From: Saccharothrix deserti | GTDB lineage: Bacteria; Actinomycetota; Actinomycetes; Mycobacteriales; Pseudonocardiaceae | Reading direction: 5' to 3' | DNA length: 64,000 nucleotides | NCBI RefSeq assembly: GCF_009769385.1 | Contig: NZ_ML775961.1 | Location: forward strand, 248,001-312,000 | Shown here: positions 9,056-15,714 of the stretch, one piece after another | How the letters are laid out: each line of letters opens with the position of its first letter | How positions within the stretch are numbered: position 1 is the first letter of the stretch | The notes under the pieces: generated by a model | Databases searched by the model: none | The model's input: the letters and a program-made list of their open reading frames with translations, nothing else | What the model was told of the DNA's origin: nothing | Position numbers and translations under genes: made by a program

Positions 9056-9511
9056 ATGACACGCCCGCCCCTTCCGCCCTTCGACGAGGCCACCGCCCGG
9101 CAGAAGGTGCAAGCCGCCGAGGACGCGTGGAACACCAGGGACCCGCTTCGCGTCGCGGCCGCGTACACGCCCGATTCCGTGTGGCGCAACAGGTCCGAGT
9201 TCGTCGTCGGACGCGACGAGATCGTGGCCTTCCTGACTCGCAAGTGGGAGCGTGAGCTGGACTACGCCCTGCGCAAGTCGTTGTGGGCGTTCACCGCGGA
9301 CCGGATCGCGGTCCGGTTCCAGTACGAGTGGCACGACGAGTCCGGCCAGTGGTGGCGCAGCTACGGCAACGAGAACTGGGAATTCGACGCCGACGGCTAC
9401 ATGCGGCGCCGTGAAGCCGGCATCAACGACGTCCCGATCACGGCTGCCGACCGACGGATCTTCGGTTCCCGCCGCCCCGACGAACGCGAAGACTCGATTC
9501 CGCTGCGCTAG
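9056..9511 (+). CDS. DUF1348 / SnoaL-like nuclear transport factor 2 family protein
   Basis: The 151-residue product is a single NTF2-like cone fold of the DUF1348 type, marked by [38 protein letters not shown] and [21 protein letters not shown]. Proteins of this group are found throughout bacteria; no reaction has been assigned with confidence. It is cytoplasmic, with no signal or membrane segment. AGGTAGGAG lies ahead of the ATG. It is preceded by a pair of regular inverted repeats, so expression is probably controlled by a specific regulator. Confidence 0.8.
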   Translation: MTRPPLPPFDEATARQKVQAAEDAWNTRDPLRVAAAYTPDSVWRNRSEFVVGRDEIVAFLTRKWERELDYALRKSLWAFTADRIAVRFQYEWHDESGQWWRSYGNENWEFDADGYMRRREAGINDVPITAADRRIFGSRRPDEREDSIPLR

Positions 9512-9527
9512 AGGTGTTCGCGAGGGT

Positions 9528-9986
9528 TCAGGCCCCGTGGCCGACCCAGGCCTGCGACTTGATCGTCTTCATCGTCAGGTGCGAGTCGACGCGGGCGATG
9601 CCCGGTGTGTCCTCGAGTTTGGTCGTCACGAACTCCTCGAACGACGACAGGTCCTCGGTCGCGATCCGCAGGAAGTAGTCGGGGAGCCCGAACATGCGGC
9701 GGAACTCGACCACCTCGTCGTAGGCCGCGACCCGTGACTCGAACCGGGCGACTGTCGCGCGGTCCTTCTTGGCCAGGTCGACGTTCACGATCACCTCGAA
9801 CGCCTGGCCGGTCGCCGTCGGGTTGACGTGCGCGTGGTAGCCGGTGATCACGCCGTCCTGCTCCAGCCTGCGCACCCGCCGCAGGCACGGCGCCGGCGTG
9901 AGCCCGACGCGGTCGGCCAGTTCGGTGTTGGGCAGCCGGGCGTCCAGCCGCAACTGCTCGACGATTGCGCGATCGATCCGATCCAT
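9528..9986 (-). CDS. Lrp/AsnC family transcriptional regulator
   Basis: The 152-residue product has an N-terminal AsnC-type HTH (MDRIDRAIVEQLRLDARLPN, then TELADRVGLTPAPCLRRVRRLEQDGVI) and a C-terminal RAM ligand-binding domain (GLPDYFLRIATEDLSSFEEF). The start at 9986 gives the canonical MDRIDRAI N-terminus; the extra 29 codons upstream are not family-like. It is divergent from a MOSC protein gene, and the shared promoter region contains two inverted repeats. Confidence 0.88.
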   Translation of the reverse strand: MDRIDRAIVEQLRLDARLPNTELADRVGLTPAPCLRRVRRLEQDGVITGYHAHVNPTATGQAFEVIVNVDLAKKDRATVARFESRVAAYDEVVEFRRMFGLPDYFLRIATEDLSSFEEFVTTKLEDTPGIARVDSHLTMKTIKSQAWVGHGA

Positions 9987-9990
9987 GCCT

Positions 9991-10042
9991 GAATATTGCG
10001 CATGTGAGGCGTGGAAGGCAATATTCGCAATCGCGTTGCGAA
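9991..10042. promoter_or_regulatory. Nested inverted repeats in the Lrp/MOSC divergent promoter
   Basis: GAATATTGC (9991-9999) and GCAATATTC (10018-10026) form a perfect 9-bp inverted repeat with an 18-nt spacer. The second arm overlaps a further pair, TTCGCAA (10024-10030) and TTGCGAA (10036-10042). AT-rich symmetric sites of this type suit Lrp/AsnC octamer binding and would allow control of both divergent genes. Confidence 0.6.
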
Positions 10043-10065
10043 GGATATCGCCTAGCGTTGCCGGC

Positions 10066-10848
10066 ATGGCCACCGTCGTTGAGCTGCGGTATTACCCGAT
10101 CAAGAGTTGCGCGGCGGTCGCGGTGCGGGAGGCCGTGCTCACCCCCGCCGGCATCGCCGGCGACCGTGCCTTCATGGTGACCGACCTGGCCGGCGGGTTC
10201 CGCAACCAGCGCCGTGACCCCACGTTGGCCGTGATCCGGCCGAACCTGGACGGCGACGAGCTGACACTGCGCGCGCCCGGCATGGCGGAGATCCGCGTGC
10301 CGGTGAACGCGACCGGGCCGAGCCGCCCGGTCACGCTGTTCGGCGAGGCCTACCGCGGCATCGACCAGGGCGACCGGGTGGCCGCGTGGCTGAGCGAGAT
10401 CCTCGGCGGGCCCCGGCGCCTGGTCCGGGTCCCACCCGACCACGACCGCGTCACCGATGGCGAGACCCCCGGCACCTCCGCGTACGCCGACAGCTGCGCG
10501 ATCCACCTGCTGTCGACGGCGTCACTGGACGACCTCGCCGGCCGACTCACCGCGCCGGTGCCCACGGCCCGTTTCCGCCCGAACGTCGTCGTGGACGGCT
10601 GGCCGGACCCGTACCACGAGGACCACGCGAAGCGGCTCACCATCGGCGCGGCCGAGCTCGGCTACGCGAAACAGGCGATCCGCTGCGTCATCACGATGGT
10701 CGACCAGGACACCGGGGGTAAGGCGGGACCGGAGCCGCTGCGCACCCTCAGCCGCTACCGCCGCGTCCCGGAGGGCGGCGTCGCGTTCGGCGCGAAGTTC
10801 GCGGTCCTCCGGCCCGGTCGGATCGCGGTGGGCGACGCGGTCACGTGA
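10066..10848 (+). CDS. MOSC domain-containing protein
   Basis: The 260-residue product has an N-terminal MOSC_N beta-barrel (VVELRYYPIKSCAAVAV, AGIAGDRAFMV) followed by the MOSC domain, with FRPNVVVDG, GAAELGYAKQAIRCVITMVD (the Cys of RCVIT is the usual conserved Cys) and LRTLSRYRR. MOSC proteins bind or transfer a molybdenum cofactor or sulfur; YcbX/mARC-like members reduce N-hydroxylated compounds. There is no C-terminal 2Fe-2S ferredoxin domain here, so any electron donor would be separate. The divergent Lrp-type gene probably regulates it. Confidence 0.85.
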   Translation: MATVVELRYYPIKSCAAVAVREAVLTPAGIAGDRAFMVTDLAGGFRNQRRDPTLAVIRPNLDGDELTLRAPGMAEIRVPVNATGPSRPVTLFGEAYRGIDQGDRVAAWLSEILGGPRRLVRVPPDHDRVTDGETPGTSAYADSCAIHLLSTASLDDLAGRLTAPVPTARFRPNVVVDGWPDPYHEDHAKRLTIGAAELGYAKQAIRCVITMVDQDTGGKAGPEPLRTLSRYRRVPEGGVAFGAKFAVLRPGRIAVGDAVT

Positions 10849-11029
10849 CGAGCCGCAACGCGTTCAGCCCTGGTCTGCGAGAAGGCCCGCGTTCACGAGC
10901 AGGGGAAGGACCTGGTTCCGCACGGCAGCGGCCACGACCAGCGGCTGACGTTCACGCGTCACCGAGCCACGTAGCCGGCGTTGGCGTGCCGAGGCGTCGA
11001 GCTGCCCGTCAGCGGGTAATCACGGACGC

Positions 11030-11224
11030 ATGAGCACACCTGAGATCGACCCGGCCACCGCCGCCGAGATGGAGCGGGAACCCGACTTCGCCGACGAGCA
11101 CACCCGGCCGACCGTCGCCGATGAGCAAGCCGGCACGCCCAACACGCGGCCGGACGAGTCCACGCCCGAAGGCGAGGGCGGTGACGGCGGGATGGACATG
11201 AAGGACCGGCGACGCGACCGTTAG
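11030..11224 (+). CDS. Small acidic hypothetical protein
   Basis: A 64-residue, highly charged, probably disordered protein rich in Glu, Asp, Thr and Pro, with a basic DMKDRRRDR tail. Third-position GC is high, as in real genes here, and similar short acidic proteins with this tail occur in actinomycetes. No domain or signal is seen. It sits alone between the MOSC gene and a convergent membrane protein gene. Confidence 0.5.
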   Translation: MSTPEIDPATAAEMEREPDFADEHTRPTVADEQAGTPNTRPDESTPEGEGGDGGMDMKDRRRDR

Positions 11225-11229
11225 GCGCG

Positions 11230-12105
11230 CTATCCGGGGAGGAACTGGATTCGGACCGATTCGTCGTAGGGGACCACGATCGTTCTCCGCGTGGAGTCGG
11301 AGCCCGTCCAGTGCTCGGGAACGAGGAACAGCCGCCCGCCCGCCTCGGTCAGCAGCCGCAGACCCTGGCACCGCACCCGGAAGCGCCGGCCGTCCGAGTC
11401 CGGCAGCGGGAACTGGTGGACCCCCTTGGTGCCTTCCGGCAGGTACAGCCGTTGCTCCAGGTCCAGCACGACGACCGGTCGGGTGTGCAACTCGGCGGCC
11501 GACTCGGCGGCTCTGCCACGCCCGTACGCCGCCGCGAAGTTGTTCGTCGCCCAGAACAAGCCGAGCACGACGATCGCGCCGAGTGCGGTCACCAGCAGCA
11601 CGTCGGCAGAGCTGGAACGCCTGCGCCTCGGTCTGCCGGTGCCGCGGTACACCCAGACTCCGTAGGCCAGCAGTGGAAGACCCAGGCCCAGGGATATCGC
11701 GGTCACGCCCGGGAACTCGTTCCGCGACACGCTCACGACCAGCATGCCGACGACCGCCCGCACGAACAGGGCCGCGCCGAGGATCATCAGGAGTACCCCG
11801 ACGATTTTCGCCGCACGTGATCTCGGCCGCCGCAGCAGCGCCCGTACGCCTCGGTGAGCGACAAGGCCCAGGACGAGGAATACGAGCAGACCGGCGATCG
11901 GCGGGAAGATGACTTCCGTGCCGAGCAGCAGGAGTTCGGTGGTCGACAGGTCGAGCGCGTTCAGATCGACCCCGAAGTACTCGTACCTCACCAGCGTCGA
12001 GACGTAACCGAAGTAGAACAGCAGTGCCGCCACGAGTGTGGTCGGTGCGGCGATCGTGGCGAACGACTGAATCCGGCTGAGGACCGTCGCGGATTCGGCT
12101 GTCAT
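11230..12105 (-). CDS. Hypothetical multi-pass membrane protein
   Basis: The 291-residue product is not assigned to a family I recognise. It has about five hydrophobic helices: the N-terminal segment after FATIAAPTTLVAALLFYFGY, TEVIFPPIAGLLVFLVLGLV, VGVLLMILGAALFVRAVVGM, ISLGLGLPLLAYGVWVY and LLVTALGAIVVLGLFWATN. A soluble C-terminal domain of about 100 residues follows, ending in VRIQFLPG. The ATG at 12105 overlaps the stop of the upstream lipoprotein gene (ATGA), so the two are translationally coupled and may act together at the membrane. Confidence 0.6.
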   Translation of the reverse strand: MTAESATVLSRIQSFATIAAPTTLVAALLFYFGYVSTLVRYEYFGVDLNALDLSTTELLLLGTEVIFPPIAGLLVFLVLGLVAHRGVRALLRRPRSRAAKIVGVLLMILGAALFVRAVVGMLVVSVSRNEFPGVTAISLGLGLPLLAYGVWVYRGTGRPRRRRSSSADVLLVTALGAIVVLGLFWATNNFAAAYGRGRAAESAAELHTRPVVVLDLEQRLYLPEGTKGVHQFPLPDSDGRRFRVRCQGLRLLTEAGGRLFLVPEHWTGSDSTRRTIVVPYDESVRIQFLPG

Positions 12106-12884
12106 GAGGTCGGCGGTGTCGTGGTCGGACTCGTGGTCGTTGTGGTCTGGCTCGTCGTTGTGGTGGTGTCCGTTGTAGGGCAGATCCGCTGACCGTCGGG
12201 ACCTTCTTCGAGTTCTTCCGGCCGGCATGGGAACACCACTGCCGTCAGCGTCACCTGTTTCCGCCAGGTGACCGGAACCGGCTTGCTCGGCGACGGCGAC
12301 GCGGGTGCGACCTTCGGATCGTCGCAGGGCTTTCCGGCCGTCGACGGGCACAGGGCGTTGAAGGTGAACGTCACCGTGGCCTGTGCCTGACTGCTGGAAG
12401 GGCGTGACGCTTCGACGTTGACCCGGCAGCTCTGCTGCGATTTCCCGTTCACCGGCGGGAAGGTGAAGCCGCGGCAGTCGCCGTCGTTGGAACTGCAGTC
12501 TTCACCACTGGACAGGAGTTGGAAGACCGCGGAGTTGGAAAGTGAAACGTCCACTGTGATGGGGACGGACGTGTCCTCGTTGACGAAGAACGGTTTGCAC
12601 TCGGTTCGCGTCGAATCGTCCTCGTGCAGGGAGAATCGCGGCCACGACGACGTGTCGCTCCTGCCGTCCAGCCGTGCGCCCGCCACGTTGATCAGACGGG
12701 CGCCGTTCGTCGTCGTGCGCTCGGTGGTGTCGGTCGGTTCCGTACCGGTGGTGTCGAACCCGGTCTCGGTTGTCTCGGTGGTGGTCGTTGCTCCGCTGTC
12801 CGTGTCGGTGGGCGAACCGCAGCCGATCAGAAGCGCGAACGCACTCACCGCCACGCTGAACGTGCGCCAAGCCGTGATCATCAC
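12102..12884 (-). CDS. Hypothetical Thr-rich lipoprotein
   Basis: The 260-residue product has a lipoprotein signal peptide with lipobox LLIGC (Cys at about residue 22). A Thr/Glu-rich spacer follows. The extracellular domain has several Cys (TECKPFF, EDCSSNDGDC, QQSCRVNVEA, NALCPS, KPCDD, FPCRPEE) that could form disulfides, and the C-terminal tail is very Thr-rich. No enzyme family was recognised. GGGGAGG precedes the start. It is coupled by a 4-bp overlap to the membrane protein gene at 11230-12105. Confidence 0.6.
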   Translation of the reverse strand: MMITAWRTFSVAVSAFALLIGCGSPTDTDSGATTTTETTETGFDTTGTEPTDTTERTTTNGARLINVAGARLDGRSDTSSWPRFSLHEDDSTRTECKPFFVNEDTSVPITVDVSLSNSAVFQLLSSGEDCSSNDGDCRGFTFPPVNGKSQQSCRVNVEASRPSSSQAQATVTFTFNALCPSTAGKPCDDPKVAPASPSPSKPVPVTWRKQVTLTAVVFPCRPEELEEGPDGQRICPTTDTTTTTSQTTTTTSPTTTPPTS

Positions 12885-13111
12885 CGATCACCTCCCCGAA
12901 AGGGGCACCCTTACATCATCGGAATTCGATCGTAGTCCCACCCGTGTTACCGCTCTTCACCCGAAAGTGGCGGGCCGGTTCGAACTCCCGCGAATAGACG
13001 TCAATTTGTTGGAGACGGCGTGGACAGCGGACAGAACCGGGGGCGTCCGCGTCCCCGGCGTCGGAGAGGCTGACGCCGACCCGTGGGCCGGCCCCCTCCG
13101 ACGAGCGAATC

Positions 13112-13125
13112 TGTCATGACTGACA
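13112..13125. promoter_or_regulatory. TetR-type operator copy 1 (TGTCA-N4-TGACA)
   Basis: TGTCATGACTGACA. It is one of three copies of TGTCA-N4-TGACA flanking the MBL-fold pseudogene and the TetR gene. Confidence 0.6.
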
Positions 13126-13139
13126 GGTTTTGGTTAAAG

Positions 13140-13153
13140 TGTCAGTCGTGACA
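13140..13153. promoter_or_regulatory. TetR-type operator copy 2 (TGTCA-N4-TGACA)
   Basis: TGTCAGTCGTGACA. It overlaps the likely GTG start (13148) of the MBL-fold pseudogene, a position suited to repression. Confidence 0.6.
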
Positions 13154-13632
13154 GATTCTTCGAACGGCCCGGTGAACCCCGGACGTCGGCGGTTCCTCCG
13201 GTCCACCGCGCTGTTCTCCGGCGCAGTGTTCGACAAGGCCGACATCGAGCTGCCCGATGTCGGGGCGAGCCCGCTCGGCGACGTCGCGCCGGCCATGGAG
13301 CCGTTCACCGTCGTGTCGGACGACCGGGTGCGGGTGAGCGCGATCCTCGTCCGGCACCCGCCGGTGTTTCCCGTCCTTCGCGTTCCGGTTCGACACCCCG
13401 CACGGCTCGGTCGTGTTCAGCGGCGACACCACGGTCACCGACAACATCGTGACGCTGGCTCGTGGCGCGGACGTGCTCGTGCACGAAGCGATCGACATGG
13501 AGGTGGTGGAGCGGTTCGGCAACCTCACGCCCGGCACGACGGCCATCCCCGACGCGAGCTGGTACGCCAAGGCCGTTTGCGGGTTCGGCGGGCGTGATCG
13601 TCGGCGACGACCTCCAGCGGATCAGGGTTTGA
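13148..13632 (+). pseudogene. Decayed MBL-fold metallohydrolase gene
   Basis: Three pieces in different frames are recognisable as one MBL-fold hydrolase. First comes a Tat-like N-terminus with RRRFLRSTALFSGA and DDRVRVSAILVRHPP. After a frameshift near 13370 there is FRFDTPHGSVVFSGDTT with ADVLVHEAIDME. After an internal deletion near 13570 and another shift, the ending VIVGDDLQRI remains, stopping at 13630-13632. The distal metal-binding His segments are missing and the total length is about half of normal, so it cannot be an active enzyme. It overlaps the end of the convergent TetR gene by 11 bp. Confidence 0.7.
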
Positions 13633-14221
13633 CCAGCACGTCGAACGCCTCCCGGACCAGTCGGAGCGCGGCGGGCAGCCCCTTGTCCGACTCCGGGAGG
13701 CCGCCGAACGCGATCAGCGTGCTGCGCATCGCGGCGACCGACGCGCGGGCGAGGACCGACGCGCGGAACTCCACCTCGCGGTCGCCGGTGGCGGTGAGCC
13801 GATCGGCGAGCGCCGCGGCGAGTCCGTCCTCGAACTGGAGCAGCACCGGCTGCGCGGCCCGCGTCGCCCGTGACATGAAGTGCGCGGGCGGGCCGCTGAA
13901 CAGCACACCCAGGCCGGTTCCGCGTTGCTCGGCGACCGCCAGGAGCCCGTTCAGCACGGCCTCGTACGGCGGCTCGCCGGCCGGGCGGGCGCGCACGGCT
14001 TCGGCGAGCACGGGGATCAGGTCCAGCACTTCGCCGAGGACCAGGTCCTCTTTGGACGGGAAGTAGCGGAAGAACGTCCGCTCGGTCACCCCGGCGGCGG
14101 ACGCGACGTCGCGGACGGTCGTCCGCTCGTAGCCGTGCCGTTCGAACAGGTCGAGGGCGGCGTCCTGGAGGGCGCGTCGCGTCGCGGCCTTGTGCAGTTC
14201 CCGCCGTCCTGGAGTGACCAC
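13622..14221 (-). CDS. TetR family transcriptional regulator
   Basis: The 199-residue product has a standard TetR HTH at the N-terminus (LQDAALDLFERHGYERTTVRDVASAAGVTERTFFRYFPSK, given here only as the span of residues 19-58) and a helical ligand domain. It starts at a GTG at 14221 with no obvious Shine-Dalgarno sequence, possibly leaderless. A TGTCA-N4-TGACA operator lies 23 bp upstream, and two further copies stand before the MBL-fold pseudogene, so the regulator probably controlled itself and that gene. Confidence 0.85.
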   Translation of the reverse strand: MVTPGRRELHKAATRRALQDAALDLFERHGYERTTVRDVASAAGVTERTFFRYFPSKEDLVLGEVLDLIPVLAEAVRARPAGEPPYEAVLNGLLAVAEQRGTGLGVLFSGPPAHFMSRATRAAQPVLLQFEDGLAAALADRLTATGDREVEFRASVLARASVAAMRSTLIAFGGLPESDKGLPAALRLVREAFDVLVKP

Positions 14222-14243
14222 GGCGCCAGTGTCGCAGAGTCCG

Positions 14244-14257
14244 TGTCAGGACTGACA
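14244..14257. promoter_or_regulatory. TetR-type operator copy 3 (TGTCA-N4-TGACA)
   Basis: TGTCAGGACTGACA lies 23 bp upstream of the TetR gene start, consistent with autoregulation. Confidence 0.65.
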
Positions 14258-14362
14258 CGTCGTCACGGGGCCTGCGCGAGGCGACCCCTGAGACCTTCCC
14301 GGCGTTCCGGGGTCGTTCCGGGTCACTACCGCTCGGTCGACCAGCACCGGGAGGGGCGTTTA

Positions 14363-14388
14363 GCGTTCCGCTTCCCGAAGCGGAACGC
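14363..14388. promoter_or_regulatory. 26-bp palindrome upstream of luxE
   Basis: The arms GCGTTCCGCTTC (14363-14374) and GAAGCGGAACGC (14377-14388) are perfectly complementary around CC. A two-base centre is tight for an RNA hairpin, so a protein-binding operator for the luxE-luxC unit is at least as likely as a terminator. Confidence 0.45.
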
Positions 14389-14539
14389 GCTGATTCGTTC
14401 CTACCTGCGCCGTTCCTCCGCCATCCTGAGGCTCTCGGCAACCCCCGGTTAGCGGTACGCCGTTCCGGGGACGGATCTTGTCCGACGCGTCCGTCCCCTG
14501 CTGACTTGCCGAGTTGACCTTCACCGCAGGAGGAAATCG

Positions 14540-15610
14540 ATGACCGTTGCCCACGACGACCCTCACGTCGCGCGGCTCTTCGAACACATGGCACTGCTGG
14601 TCTCCGACGGCGTCGGTGATCCGCTCGACATCCACGAACAGCTGGTCGAGCTGGCCATGGAGAACTCGCCGGACGTCGCCCGGTACTGGAAACAGGTCGG
14701 TGTCGGCGTCGGCGTTCCGGACACCGCCTACAAGGACGGCGGACCGCACCTGTTCCCGGACGCGCCCCCGGTCCGGGTGTTCCGCACCAGCGGAACGACC
14801 GGGAGCGTCCGGGGCACCGTCCGGTACTCGAAGCTCGGGCTGGAGCTGAAGGGGATGGCGATCGAGGCCAACGCCCGCCGGCACCTGCGGCCGGACGACG
14901 GCGTGCGGCCCGTCGTCATCCCGTTCGCCCCGTCGGAGGAGGCGGCGCCGGAGATGGCGATCGCGTTCGACATGGCCCGGATCGCCGAGTCGTGCGGGAA
15001 CCCCGAGCTCAGCACGGCCGTGGTCGGCGCGAACGGGGTCGACTTCGACCTGCTGGCGAACCGCCTGGACGCCGCCGTGGCGGAAGGCCTGCCGGTGGTG
15101 CTGGTCGGCGCGACCTTCGCGTTCGTCAACATCTGTGACGCGTTGGAGGAGCAGGGCAGGAGCTGGCAGCTGCCGCCGGGTTCGCGGATGTACGACGGCG
15201 GCGGGTTCAAGGGCCGCTCGCGGATCATGCGGGTGGACGACCTGCGTGCCGCCGTGCGCCGGGTGTTCGGCATCGAGCGGCACGGCAACATCTTCGGCAT
15301 GACCGAGCTGGCCAACATGATCTACGACGCCTCGGACACCCCGGTCGGCCCGCTCGGCGAACGACCCAAGGGCAGCCACCCGGCGGGCGGGCCCAAGGTC
15401 CGCGACCCGCGCACCCGCGAGTACCTGACCGAGGGGCACGGCCTGCTGGAGATCACCGACCTGTCCCTGCTGGACCGGCCGCACGTGCTGCTCACCGGCG
15501 ACCTCGGCATCGCCGGGCCGGAGGGCGTCGCGATCGCCGGCCGGATCGCGGGCAGCGCCAGCCGGGGCTGTTCCCTCACCCTCGACGAGATGACCGGAGG
15601 CGCGGCATGA
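14540..15610 (+). CDS. LuxE-like acyl-protein synthetase (ATP-dependent acyl activation)
   Basis: The 356-residue product belongs to the LuxE family of adenylating enzymes. It has the AMP-binding motif FRTSGTTGS near residue 85, FGMTELANMIYD, and a C-terminal SRGCSL motif whose Cys (about 344) corresponds to the acyl-accepting Cys of LuxE. In luminous bacteria LuxE makes acyl-AMP, carries the acyl group on this Cys and hands it to LuxC for reduction to an aldehyde. GCAGGAGGAAATCG precedes the ATG. luxC follows after about 100 bp. No luciferase genes (luxAB) are present, so the aldehyde or alcohol must serve another purpose, such as lipid or natural-product tailoring. Confidence 0.85.
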   Translation: MTVAHDDPHVARLFEHMALLVSDGVGDPLDIHEQLVELAMENSPDVARYWKQVGVGVGVPDTAYKDGGPHLFPDAPPVRVFRTSGTTGSVRGTVRYSKLGLELKGMAIEANARRHLRPDDGVRPVVIPFAPSEEAAPEMAIAFDMARIAESCGNPELSTAVVGANGVDFDLLANRLDAAVAEGLPVVLVGATFAFVNICDALEEQGRSWQLPPGSRMYDGGGFKGRSRIMRVDDLRAAVRRVFGIERHGNIFGMTELANMIYDASDTPVGPLGERPKGSHPAGGPKVRDPRTREYLTEGHGLLEITDLSLLDRPHVLLTGDLGIAGPEGVAIAGRIAGSASRGCSLTLDEMTGGAA

Positions 15611-15714
15611 GCGGCATTGGCGGCATTGGCGGCATTGGCGAGCTTGCGAGCGGATCATTCAGCACAGCGCGCTGTGCTCTTGCCACGCCGACCGCCGGCG
15701 AGGTGTGCGCATGA
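15607..15714 (+). CDS. Possible 35-residue peptide, or a repeat element, between luxE and luxC
   Basis: A short frame starts at an ATG overlapping the luxE stop (ATGA) and stops within the luxC start (ATGA again). It encodes a Gly/Ile-rich head (MSGIGGIGGIGELASG) and a tail ARCALATPTAGEVCA with two Cys. For: exact 4-bp coupling on both sides. Against: about a third of its codons end in A or T, unlike the neighbours; the head is a 9-bp tandem repeat (GGCGGCATT); and 15661-15678 is a perfect 18-bp palindrome. Together these look like an intergenic repeat element. I cannot decide; treat it as low confidence. Confidence 0.25.
   Translation: MSGIGGIGGIGELASGSFSTARCALATPTAGEVCA
15608..15678. repeat. 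9-bp tandem repeat followed by an 18-bp palindrome
   Basis: Three copies of GGCGGCATT-type units (about 15610-15638) are followed by the self-complementary AGCACAGCGCGCTGTGCT (15661-15678). The combination resembles small mobile or structural intergenic repeats of actinomycetes and separates luxE from luxC. Confidence 0.5.

Larger units (their letters stand above)
14222..14539. other. Leader region of luxE with several hairpins
   Basis: No gene is seen in these 318 bp between the TetR gene and luxE. The region holds the third TetR operator, a 26-bp palindrome (14363-14388) and a 9-bp hairpin GGGGACGGA (14467-14475) with TCCGTCCCC (14490-14498), which could fold in the luxE 5' leader. Confidence 0.5.

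Noticed and set aside
9056..9511. Polyketide cyclase role for the SnoaL-like protein
   Set aside because: No polyketide genes are nearby, and the sequence fits the widespread DUF1348 group rather than SnoaL cyclases.
12120..12180. Low-complexity GT-rich tract
   Set aside because: It encodes the Thr-rich C-terminal tail of the minus-strand lipoprotein and needs no separate explanation.
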